DNA of 6,764 bases from Halonatronomonas sp051745085. GTDB lineage: Bacteria > Bacillota > Halanaerobiia > Halanaerobiales > Halarsenatibacteraceae. The notes beneath the pieces are model-generated. The model saw only the letters and a list, made by a program, of their open reading frames with translations, had not been told where the DNA came from and did no database searches. The position numbers were made by a program, and so were the translations under genes. This document shows positions 1 through 6,317 of this stretch, piece after piece. The stretch lies in the NCBI GenBank assembly GCA_051745085.1, contig JBNJDR010000076.1, positions 1 to 6,764 of the forward strand. The letters run 5' to 3'. Position 1 is the first letter of the stretch. Every line of letters begins with the position of its first letter.

Positions 1-35
1 ATTTTTGTAAAAAAATAGGAGGTATAAAAGATAAT

Positions 36-494
36 ATGAAATCTAGTAGAATCATTACCGTTCTTGTTGGGTTAGCTTTGGTCTTCGCTATGACAGCTGG
101 TGTGTCCGCCCAGGACATCAATGTAGGTATAGTTGAATTACAGCCGATTGTGCAGCAGCATGGAGAAGCAGCAGCTTATCAGACCGAGATCCAGCAAGAA
201 ATGCAGACCCTGCAGCAGGATTTTCAAGAACAGACTTCTGATTTAGACCCTGAAGAAGATAGTGAAGAGCTCCAGCAAATTCAGCAGGATTTCCAGCAGC
301 AAGCAACTGAACTGCAGGAAACTTTCCAGGAAGAATTATTAAATATTTTAGAACCGGATTTTAGAGAATTCATGGAAGCTAATAACTATGATATGATAGC
401 TCAGCCTGGCGGTATCTTAGCATCTGATGCCAATCAAGAAAATGTAACCGAAGCTTTTCTAGAATTTGTCAGTGAAAACAATGGCGAAAATTAA
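36..494 (+). CDS. Skp/OmpH-like periplasmic chaperone, strongly acidic
   Basis: This is probably a periplasmic holdase of the Skp/OmpH family, which binds unfolded outer-membrane proteins on their way to the barrel-assembly machinery. The 152-residue product starts with a signal peptide (Lys2 and Arg5, then a hydrophobic stretch, likely cleaved after VSA at residue 25). A short beta-strand (INVGIVEL, 28-35) follows, as in Skp. Next comes a helical hairpin: Gln/Glu-rich helices at about 42-70 and 77-105 joined by an acidic tip (DPEED, 71-75). The C-terminal part (YDMI, then GGIL and an NVTEAFLEFV helix) resembles the end of Skp proteins. Length fits the family (about 150-170). The start has AGGAGGT at 17-23, 12 bases upstream, slightly far. 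The mature part has about 30 Asp/Glu, about 23 Gln, one Arg and no Lys, whereas E. coli Skp is basic. The family call is from pattern only; an unrelated secreted coiled-coil protein is the alternative. Confidence 0.72.
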   Translation: MKSSRIITVLVGLALVFAMTAGVSAQDINVGIVELQPIVQQHGEAAAYQTEIQQEMQTLQQDFQEQTSDLDPEEDSEELQQIQQDFQQQATELQETFQEELLNILEPDFREFMEANNYDMIAQPGGILASDANQENVTEAFLEFVSENNGEN

Positions 495-524
495 GCTAAA
501 TAGTATTAACTAAGTTTAAAATAT

Positions 525-587
525 AAGCCAGTCCAGCTGAAAGGAGATTAAACCTCCAATTTAGCTGAGCTGGCTTTTGTATTTTTA
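525..587 (+). terminator. Rho-independent terminator of the Skp-like gene
   Basis: A long hairpin begins 30 bases after the stop codon. AAGCCAG (525-531) pairs with CTGGCTT (570-576), CAGCT (534-538) with AGCTG (563-567), and the inner GGAG (543-546) with CTCC (554-557), leaving a 7-base loop. There is one small internal mismatch at 532-533/568-569 and a small asymmetric loop. The 3' arm runs into a T-rich tract (TTTTGTATTTTT). It should separate the chaperone transcript from the propeller gene. Confidence 0.8.
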
Positions 588-605
588 CATATCAATTGAT
601 ATTAT
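577..605 (+). promoter_or_regulatory. Predicted sigma-70-type promoter for the propeller gene
   Basis: A -35-like TTGTAT (577-582) and a -10-like TATTAT (600-605) are separated by 17 bases. This places a start near 612 and a leader of about 25 bases that contains the ribosome binding site. The -35 element lies inside the T-tract of the preceding terminator. The region is AT-rich, so chance matches are likely; support comes mainly from the terminator just upstream, which means the propeller gene needs its own promoter. Confidence 0.42.
589..602. repeat. 14-bp perfect palindrome overlapping the -10
   Basis: ATATCAATTGATAT is a perfect inverted repeat. It sits between the predicted -35 and -10 of the propeller promoter and overlaps the first bases of the -10, which is where a repressor operator could lie. 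AT-rich palindromes of this length do arise by chance, and no regulator gene is present in the window. An operator role is inference. Confidence 0.4.
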
Positions 606-637
606 ATAGGTAGATACAAAAAAGGAGGCTGATTATC

Positions 638-1603
638 ATGCATACCAAAAAAATAGTCGGAATTAAGCAGGTCAGTTTGGTATTACTGATAACGATAGGT
701 ATCGTTGTAGGCTTAGGCGGTACGAGTTTCGTTCAAGCTCAGGCCAACTCAATCGATCTCACTGAAGAATGGAGTTTTAATTTAGAAAATTTCTCTGCTC
801 CCGCTCTTGCAGTTTCTGAAAACGGCAGCGTGTATATCGGCAGTACAGGTAACTCTGTTATAAAACTAGATACTAGAGGAAATCGAATTTGGCAGAATAA
901 CAACCACGAAGGAGCGGTTAACTCTCTGGCCGTGGACAGTTCCGGAAATATTTACAGCGGCAGCAGCGACAACACCCTAAGAATGATCGATAACCAGGGT
1001 AATGAAGTTTGGGTTTATGACCGCCACTGGTCCAGAGTAAGTGCCGTCGCCGTAGACGAAGAAGATTTTATATACAGCGGCAGTCGAGATAACCTGGTCA
1101 GAAAATTTAACTATGCAGGCACCAGACTGTGGACCTTCGAAGGCCATGATTCTCCTGTTCATGCCGTAGCAGTAGACGGAGCAGGTAATGTTTACAGCGG
1201 GGGTAATGATAACACTGTTAGAAAAATTGATAGCGATGGTAACGAGGTCTGGCAGTATGATAGACACTGGGCTAAAGTCACCGCAATCGCAGTAGATAAT
1301 GAAGATAACGTAATAACAGGAAGTCGAGACAATAATGTCCGCAAACTCAACCCTGAAGGAACAAGGTTATGGACATATGACGGCCATGATAGCACGGTTC
1401 AGGCCGTTGCAGTAGATAACGACGGTAATATCTATACCGGCAGTTCAGATGCAACAGTGAGAAAATTAGATCCTGAAGGCAATGAACTCTGGGTTTATCG
1501 AGGACATGAAGCAAGCATTTTAGACCTAACAGTAGATGAGGAGGGTAATATATATACTTCCAGTAATGATATGATCATCAGAAAATTTTCAGAGCCTCAA
1601 TAG
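638..1603 (+). CDS. Exported seven-bladed beta-propeller (WD40/PQQ-like repeats)
   Basis: The 321-residue product has a signal peptide: Lys4-Lys5, a hydrophobic core at about 12-32, and cleavage probably after A34 or A36 in FVQAQAN. The mature part is almost entirely seven propeller blades: an N-terminal blade at about 45-89, five exact 40-residue repeats (90-129, 130-169, 170-209, 210-249, 250-289) and a shorter last one (290-321). The consensus is H...V.AVAVD..GN.Y.GS.DN.VRK.D..GN.LW.Y.G. This matches the WD40 layout (GH, SxDxTVR) but with Lys where WD40 has Trp, and with the LW...G ending seen in PQQ-like repeats. The first strand (EEWSFNL) probably closes the ring with the last blade. No catalytic residues, lipobox or extra domain are visible, so a scaffold or binding role is likely and the ligand is unknown. 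The start is firm: AAAGGAGG at 621-628, 9 bases before ATG. It appears monocistronic, with its own promoter and terminator. Confidence 0.85.
   Translation: MHTKKIVGIKQVSLVLLITIGIVVGLGGTSFVQAQANSIDLTEEWSFNLENFSAPALAVSENGSVYIGSTGNSVIKLDTRGNRIWQNNNHEGAVNSLAVDSSGNIYSGSSDNTLRMIDNQGNEVWVYDRHWSRVSAVAVDEEDFIYSGSRDNLVRKFNYAGTRLWTFEGHDSPVHAVAVDGAGNVYSGGNDNTVRKIDSDGNEVWQYDRHWAKVTAIAVDNEDNVITGSRDNNVRKLNPEGTRLWTYDGHDSTVQAVAVDNDGNIYTGSSDATVRKLDPEGNELWVYRGHEASILDLTVDEEGNIYTSSNDMIIRKFSEPQ
905..1600 (+). repeat. Coding tandem repeat, 120-bp period (propeller blades 2-7)
   Basis: Five complete 120-bp units (905-1024, 1025-1144, 1145-1264, 1265-1384, 1385-1504) and one 96-bp unit (1505-1600) encode blades 2-7 with no insertion or deletion. 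Recurrent DNA stretches include TACAGCGG at the same phase in the first three units. Alternate units are more alike than adjacent ones: by eye, blades 2/4, 3/5 and 4/6 share about 24-25 of 40 residues, while blades 3/4 share about 18. This points to duplication of a two-blade, 240-bp block. Confidence 0.9.
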
Positions 1604-1624
1604 AAATGATTAAAAAGATATATG

Positions 1625-1662
1625 GCCCCCTGCCCTTGCGCAAAGGGCAGGGGGCTTTTTTT
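1625..1662 (+). terminator. Strong Rho-independent terminator between convergent genes
   Basis: A perfect 13-bp stem, GCCCCCTGCCCTT (1625-1637) with AAGGGCAGGGGGC (1643-1655), has a 5-base loop and is followed by seven T (1656-1662). It starts 21 bases after the propeller stop. On the minus strand the same hairpin follows the metal-ATPase gene, but there the stem is followed only by CATATATC and then five T, so it would be a weaker terminator in that direction. Confidence 0.93.
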
Positions 1663-1666
1663 ATCC

Positions 1667-3607
1667 TTAAAACTTTAATAAACGGGCATTGATGGCTACG
1701 ATAACCGTACTTAGTGACATCAGTATCGCCCCGAAAGCAGGCGAGATCACGATGCCATAACCCGCTAAAACACCAGCAGCGAGAGGAATGGCTATAGCGT
1801 TATAACCTGTAGCCCAGAAAAGGTTCTGCACCATTTTCTTAAATGTTAATCCTCCAAATTTGATCAACTGAACCACGTCTTGAGGATCACTTTCAACTAA
1901 AATTATATCTGCCGTTTCCGCTGCCACGTCGGTTCCTGACCCAATAGCTATGCCGATATCAGCTTTAGCCAGGGCCGGGGCATCGTTAACCCCGTCGCCG
2001 GTCATGGCCACGAAGGCCCCACCTTTCTGCAGTTCTTCCACATGTTTCTGTTTTTCATCAGGCAGAACTTCAGCAAAGTAATCAGTTAACCCTAATTCCT
2101 GGCTGACATACTCTGCCGTCTGCTGGTTGTCTCCTGTCAACATTTTAACCTTGATGCCCTGATCTTTCAGGGTCTTAACCGCTTCGTAAGAGCTTTCCCG
2201 GATCTTATCAGCTAACCTTATCATCCCCAGCAGTTTACCTTCCTCGACCAGATAGATTTCTGTAAAAGGGCCCTCCTTGAGATCAACCTCAGGTAATTCG
2301 ATCTCCTTCTCTTTAAGATAACCAGGTGAACCGGCAAAAATACTTTTACCCTCCAATTCAGCCTGGACCCCTTTGCCTTTAATAATTTCAAAGTCGTCTA
2401 CATGCTCGATCTCTAATTCTCTGTTTCGAGCCTCTCTCACGATCCCCAGAGCGATTGGGTGTTCAGATTCCTGCTCTAAAGCAGCTGCTTTACTTAAAAC
2501 CTCTTCTTCCGTATGATCATCGGAAAAACTAATAATCGACTCAACTCCAAATTCACCTTCAGTTAAAGTACCTGTCTTATCAAATAAAACCGTATCGATT
2601 TTCCGAGAATTCTCGAAAGCTGTCCTATTCCGGATCAGGAGCCCATTTTGGGCTGACAAAGTTGTAGAAACGGCGACTACTAGAGGAATAGCAAGACCCA
2701 AAGCGTGGGGGCAGGTTATAACCATAACCGTAGCCATCCTCTCAATGGCGTAAGCTAACTCGCCGCTTATACTGAACCAGGTAACGAAGGTGATCGCTCC
2801 AGCAGTGAGAGCTATCAGGGTCAACCATAGTGCTGCTCTATCCGCTAAGTTCTGGGTTTTTGACTTTGCTTCTTGAGATTCCCGAACCATCTCGATCACC
2901 TGGGAGAGATAGCTATCCTCACCTGCTTTTTCGATGGTAATTTTAATAGAACTATCTCCGTTGATGGAACCCCCAATAACCTCATCATCTACCTGCTTCT
3001 CCACCGGTTCAGCTTCACCGGTCAACATGGATTCATTAATATAACTATCACCTTCATAGATAACACCATCAGCAGGCACCTTCTCACCTGGTTTAACTAA
3101 AATCTTATCTCCTTTTTTTAGTTCTTTGATGGATATATCCTTTACATCTCCGTCTTCAATCACATGGGCCTCATCTGGCATCAGTTTAGCCAGTTCCTCC
3201 AGGGCCCGAGAAGCTCCCATCACCGACCTCATCTCGATCCAGTGGCCGAGCAGCATGATCACTATTAAAGTAGCCAATTCCCAGAAGAAGAATCTTCCTT
3301 CCAGCCCAAAAACGACGGCCGAACTATAAAAATAAGCTACAGAGATGGCCAGAGCGATCAAGGTCATCATGCCCGGCTGCTTATCCGCTAACTCACTTTT
3401 AAGCCCCGTTAAGAAAGGCCAGCCTCCATAGAAGAAAATAAAGGTCGAAAGCACAAAAAGCACATACTTACTCCCGGGAAATACAAGGGAATAATTGAAA
3501 AACTCCTGTATCATAGGAGAAAGAGCTAAAATAGGCACAGTTACAACTAAGGAAATTTTAAACCTCAGTTTAAAGTCTTCCAGCATCTGTTTATGTCCGT
3601 TATTCAT
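1667..3607 (-). CDS. copB: CopB-type P1B heavy-metal (copper) translocating ATPase
   Basis: This inner-membrane ATP-driven pump should export copper (Cu+ or Cu2+), or possibly another soft metal. The 646 residues carry the full P1B core. There are N-terminal membrane helices (about 16-35, 46-65, 80-101, 107-123), then an actuator domain with TGEAEP (196-201; most relatives have TGES, but the catalytic Glu is kept). The metal-site CPH motif is at 299-301, phosphorylation DKTGT at 343-347 (Asp343), SEHP at 381-384, GKGV at 411-414, TGDGVND at 536-542, and the C-terminal pair carries YN (602-603) and MSLST (630-634). CPH rather than CPC marks the CopB/P1B-3 group. The N-terminus is only about 16 residues before the first helix, with one His (H5); there is no HMA domain and no His-rich tail of the kind seen in Enterococcus CopB. 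The start is firm: AAGGAGG at 3614-3620, 6 bases upstream. The gene is 27 bases behind the discoidin gene and probably cotranscribed. Confidence 0.93.
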   Translation of the reverse strand: MNNGHKQMLEDFKLRFKISLVVTVPILALSPMIQEFFNYSLVFPGSKYVLFVLSTFIFFYGGWPFLTGLKSELADKQPGMMTLIALAISVAYFYSSAVVFGLEGRFFFWELATLIVIMLLGHWIEMRSVMGASRALEELAKLMPDEAHVIEDGDVKDISIKELKKGDKILVKPGEKVPADGVIYEGDSYINESMLTGEAEPVEKQVDDEVIGGSINGDSSIKITIEKAGEDSYLSQVIEMVRESQEAKSKTQNLADRAALWLTLIALTAGAITFVTWFSISGELAYAIERMATVMVITCPHALGLAIPLVVAVSTTLSAQNGLLIRNRTAFENSRKIDTVLFDKTGTLTEGEFGVESIISFSDDHTEEEVLSKAAALEQESEHPIALGIVREARNRELEIEHVDDFEIIKGKGVQAELEGKSIFAGSPGYLKEKEIELPEVDLKEGPFTEIYLVEEGKLLGMIRLADKIRESSYEAVKTLKDQGIKVKMLTGDNQQTAEYVSQELGLTDYFAEVLPDEKQKHVEELQKGGAFVAMTGDGVNDAPALAKADIGIAIGSGTDVAAETADIILVESDPQDVVQLIKFGGLTFKKMVQNLFWATGYNAIAIPLAAGVLAGYGIVISPAFGAILMSLSTVIVAINARLLKF

Positions 3608-3634
3608 CGTCTGCCTCCTTTACTGAAGTAGTAA

Positions 3635-4834
3635 TTATTCTACTTTCCGCCCATATACTTTTATTTGGCGGGCTCCGGTATTACCGCCAGAAGATTCTAC
3701 TACCTCGAACCTGACTGTACTGGCTGTTACAGGAGAAACCTGAAAATTATAGAGCTGATCGGCAGAAGGTATATCAAACTCACCGATCACTTCTCCAGTC
3801 CCGGTCAACATCCTCACTTTGAAAATTTGACCGGTTTCCCCCATGGTTCTGGTCCAAAACCCAAAACCTGTGATTTCTATCTCAGTTGGAAGTTCTATTT
3901 CAATCCAGGCCTGGTTACCCTCACCCTGGGACGACCATTCCGTGCCTGGGTCATTATCGATAGCATTAACTGAACCAAAAGCTCCTTCCGGATCCTGACC
4001 GAAATTACTACTCACCGCTTTTACCTCAGCGCCAGCTTCCTGAGAAGCCCAGTTCTTCTCTGCAGAAAATCCTTCTGCGGAAGCTTCCAGGGTCTGAAGG
4101 CTCACTATCTCCGATCGGCCAAGTTCTCCCTGAGGATCAATAGCTAAGGTTTCAAGATAATATTCGGTAGCGGCATCCAGTCCATATAAAGATAACTCTG
4201 TTTCCCGGACAGGACTGCCTGTTCCCAAGCGGGCTAATCTCCCGAAATCTCGATCTGGCCCAAAAGCAGTCGAAGCAATAGTGGGCTCCTCGGTGACAAA
4301 AGAAACTGCGGCAGCTCCTGATCCAACTTCGAGGATCTCTGGTTCAGAGGTGAAATAGTTTTCTACTCTTTCAACTTCCATAACCTCTGCTGAACCGTTA
4401 GTTTCCAGTAGAATATTGTCCCCATCTACATAATCCCGGGTGGAGATCACATACTCCCGGGAGCGAAAAACTTCGTGGTTTTCAGTAAAAGCTGTTAGAG
4501 TAACATAATATGTTTTATCCGGATCTAATCCAAGTTCGATGAGATGTTCAAGAGCCGGAGCGGACATCTCCATAGCTGTGAGTTCAGTATATTTACCGGG
4601 ATCTTCTCCAAAATTCACCGCACATAATACCGGTTGGGGCGTCTGCAGGCGCAGATAAAACTTATCATTCTCGGCATAAAACTCAACATTAGAGTCACTA
4701 AAAAAATCTTCTGCCTGATCTGCCGCTGAGATCGAACCAGGTAAAAATGAACTCACCGTAATCATGGTAAAAATCAATAAATATATCAGCTTAAAATCCC
4801 AAAAGGCCTCCCTGCTCTTTGCGAATATTCTCAT
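3635..4834 (-). CDS. Exported protein: two Fn3-like modules plus discoidin (F5/8 type C) domain
   Basis: I recognise the domains but not a named gene. From the preferred ATG it is 399 residues. A signal peptide (basic start, hydrophobic core about 16-30, cleavage likely after ISA at 37) targets it across the inner membrane; no lipobox or second membrane segment is seen. About 42-133 and 167-249 look like Fn3-type modules (TYYVTLTAF and TEYYLETLAIDPQG are the typical later strands). Residues 255-397 form a discoidin/F5/8C-like jelly roll with NAIDNDPGTEWSS and SSGGNTGA, usually a carbohydrate- or surface-binding fold. All Cys and His of the mature protein (Cys71, His97, His120) lie in the first module, beside Met88 and Met90. 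It sits between a MATE pump and a copper ATPase with gaps of 32 and 27 bases. A metal-related role is inference; simple cell-surface binding is the alternative. Confidence 0.78.
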   Translation of the reverse strand: MRIFAKSREAFWDFKLIYLLIFTMITVSSFLPGSISAADQAEDFFSDSNVEFYAENDKFYLRLQTPQPVLCAVNFGEDPGKYTELTAMEMSAPALEHLIELGLDPDKTYYVTLTAFTENHEVFRSREYVISTRDYVDGDNILLETNGSAEVMEVERVENYFTSEPEILEVGSGAAAVSFVTEEPTIASTAFGPDRDFGRLARLGTGSPVRETELSLYGLDAATEYYLETLAIDPQGELGRSEIVSLQTLEASAEGFSAEKNWASQEAGAEVKAVSSNFGQDPEGAFGSVNAIDNDPGTEWSSQGEGNQAWIEIELPTEIEITGFGFWTRTMGETGQIFKVRMLTGTGEVIGEFDIPSADQLYNFQVSPVTASTVRFEVVESSGGNTGARQIKVYGRKVE

Positions 4835-4839
4835 TTTTC

Positions 4840-4847
4840 TCACCTCT
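4840..4847 (-). promoter_or_regulatory. Ribosome binding site that decides the discoidin gene start
   Basis: On the minus strand the sequence reads AGAGGTGA, then GAAAA, then ATG (ATG at 4834-4832). A GTG codon at 4843-4841, three codons upstream and in frame, lies inside this Shine-Dalgarno match and so cannot be the start served by it. The ATG, 5 bases downstream of the site, is therefore preferred over the longer GTG reading. Confidence 0.75.
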
Positions 4848-4852
4848 TTTTT

Positions 4853-4861
4853 ATTATACCA
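4853..4861 (-). promoter_or_regulatory. Possible extended -10 promoter in the MATE-discoidin gap
   Basis: On the minus strand TGGTATAAT gives a perfect -10 hexamer (4858-4853) with the TGn extension that can replace a -35 element; no good -35 is visible 16-19 bases upstream. Transcription would begin near 4846, at the edge of the ribosome binding site, giving a leader of only about 12 bases. It would let the discoidin and ATPase genes be expressed without the MATE gene. It may instead be a chance match in an AT-rich gap. Confidence 0.4.
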
Positions 4862-4866
4862 TAATA

Positions 4867-6258
4867 TTAAGTTTTTATTCTACTCTGGTCTGGATCAGCT
4901 TTCTGCATCCTGTTCATCGAATCTTTAATAGAAGTGGTTAACCAGGTTATCATAATTATAAAACTGATCGATTCGGCCAGGGGAAAAGAAAACCAGGTCG
5001 CTCCGAGTCCAAAAACCTGACCTAAAAGATACATGCCCGGCACTAATAAGACGGCCTGTCTTAAAAACGTTAAAATAAAACTCGGCATCCCTTTCCCAAC
5101 AGCTTGAAACGTAGCTACCCCCATGATATTTAAGACCAGGAAGAAGTAAGATAAACTTACTCTTTTTAAAGCGGTTACCCCAATTTCTAATAACTCCGGA
5201 TCATTATTGAATAATCTAATTATAAATTCGGGGAAAAGCTGAAATATAATAAATCCGATCGCTCCAAAAGATAGTGCGGCTGCATTTCCTATTAAAATGG
5301 TCTTTTTCATGCGCCTGGGTTTATTATGACCATAGTTATACCCTACTAAAGGTAAATATCCCTGGGTTAAGCCGAACACCATCATCAAAAAGAAGGACTG
5401 CATTCTGAATATTAACCCCATTACAGCTATAGCCGTAGGGTTAAATGCCCCTAAAATTAGATTTATAAATACCATCGAGGCACTAAACAGGAGTCTATTT
5501 GCCATGGCCGGTATCCCGATTTGATATATTTCCTTTATAATTTGAAAGTCATAAGTGAAATCTCTTAATCTTAAAGTTATTTCGTTTTTATCGCTGAATA
5601 AAACATAAATAATAAAAATACCACCGATGATCCGCGAGAATACGGTGGCGTAAGCCGCGCCTGCTACTCCCAGCTGGGGAAAAGGTCCGATACCAAAAAT
5701 CAAAAACGGATCAAGGATCATGTTCAAAACTGCCCCGATGATCATGGTCAGCATGGGAACGAAGGTATTTCCCTCTCCCCGCAGGATATAATTGAAGGTC
5801 GCGGGAATAAAGATCGCCATCGAGCCGGTCAAAATTATCTTAATGTATTGATACCCCAGATCTATTAATACCGGCTCATTCGTGAATATCCTGATCACAT
5901 TTTCAGCAAAAAATATCCCGACTAACCCTACCACTACACCATATATGATCGCGATGAAGAAGACATGTTCGGCGACATTGTTGGCCCGCTCTTTATCGCC
6001 TCTTCCCAATAACCTGGAGATCAGGGAACTGGTTCCTACTCCTGTGCCGACTCCAACGGCGATCAAAAATATCTGCACGGGAAAAGAAACCGATAAAGCT
6101 GATAAAGCTTCTGTACTCAACCGTCCTACGTAAATGCTATCTACTATATTGTAAAGGGCCTGGATGATCATACCTATTATCGCCGGACCCGATAACTTAA
6201 ACAGCAGGCTGGCAATAGGCTCTTTGCCCATCCGGGTTGACTTCGTTTCTAAGGCCAT
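4867..6258 (-). CDS. MATE-family multidrug efflux transporter (MepA/NorM-like)
   Basis: This is an inner-membrane antiporter of the MATE family, which exports cationic drugs and toxic metabolites using a Na+ or H+ gradient. The 463 residues match the family length (about 440-470) and fold into about 12 membrane helices in two halves. Visible hallmarks are KLSGPAIIGMIIQALYNIVD at 21-40 with the conserved first-helix Asp (D40), the VGRLS turn (44-48), LNMILDPFLIFG (178-189) at the end of the first half, and GYLPLVGYNYG (300-310) with following basic residues in the second half. The wording of the first helix is closest to MepA/DinF-type members. The start is firm: GGAGGT at 6264-6269 with 5 bases to ATG. 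It is the first gene of the minus-strand run, behind a terminator and a predicted promoter. Substrate and coupling ion cannot be read from the sequence; Na+ would be plausible in a halophile. Confidence 0.93.
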   Translation of the reverse strand: MALETKSTRMGKEPIASLLFKLSGPAIIGMIIQALYNIVDSIYVGRLSTEALSALSVSFPVQIFLIAVGVGTGVGTSSLISRLLGRGDKERANNVAEHVFFIAIIYGVVVGLVGIFFAENVIRIFTNEPVLIDLGYQYIKIILTGSMAIFIPATFNYILRGEGNTFVPMLTMIIGAVLNMILDPFLIFGIGPFPQLGVAGAAYATVFSRIIGGIFIIYVLFSDKNEITLRLRDFTYDFQIIKEIYQIGIPAMANRLLFSASMVFINLILGAFNPTAIAVMGLIFRMQSFFLMMVFGLTQGYLPLVGYNYGHNKPRRMKKTILIGNAAALSFGAIGFIIFQLFPEFIIRLFNNDPELLEIGVTALKRVSLSYFFLVLNIMGVATFQAVGKGMPSFILTFLRQAVLLVPGMYLLGQVFGLGATWFSFPLAESISFIIMITWLTTSIKDSMNRMQKADPDQSRIKT

Positions 6259-6288
6259 AGTATACCTCCATTCGTAACCATCAATTAA

Positions 6289-6317
6289 AGCATAATATAA
6301 ATAAGTTGATATATCAA
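6289..6317 (-). promoter_or_regulatory. Predicted promoter for the MATE-discoidin-ATPase run
   Basis: On the minus strand TTGATA (6317-6312) and TATGCT (6294-6289) are 17 bases apart, giving a start near 6282 and a leader of about 24 bases that includes the ribosome binding site. A second reading, TTTTGA with TATTAT and a 16-base spacer, overlaps it. The preceding terminator makes a promoter here necessary, although the exact hexamers are uncertain. Confidence 0.48.
6306..6317. repeat. 12-bp perfect palindrome at the MATE promoter
   Basis: TTGATATATCAA is a perfect inverted repeat that covers the predicted -35. Its half-site TTGATA/TATCAA is the same as in the palindrome at the propeller promoter (589-602), but with the arms in the opposite order. 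It could be an operator, or simply the -35 hexamer in AT-rich DNA. Confidence 0.35.

Noticed and set aside
977..1395. Antisense open frames opposite the propeller gene
   Set aside because: They follow from the repeated codon pattern of the propeller, lack ribosome binding sites and encode no recognisable protein.
905..1600. Regular 120-bp spaced repeats that could suggest a CRISPR-like or satellite array
   Set aside because: The repeats keep one open frame, differ mainly in ways that preserve the blade consensus and have no constant repeat/variable spacer structure. They are propeller blades.
2873..3329. Plus-strand open frames inside the ATPase gene
   Set aside because: They are antisense to an intact, motif-complete P1B ATPase and have no domain pattern or start signals.
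3665..3973. 102-codon plus-strand frame opposite the discoidin domain
   Set aside because: The minus-strand frame has clear discoidin features; the opposite one shows no family pattern or ribosome binding site.
4427..4463. Two CCCGGG-containing segments that could form a hairpin
   Set aside because: They lie inside the discoidin coding region, have no T-tract, and both look like ordinary coding repeats of Ser/Arg codons.
4835..4843. GTG start giving a three-residue longer discoidin protein
   Set aside because: The GTG is part of the AGAGGTGA ribosome binding site; the ATG 5 bases downstream of the site is the better start.
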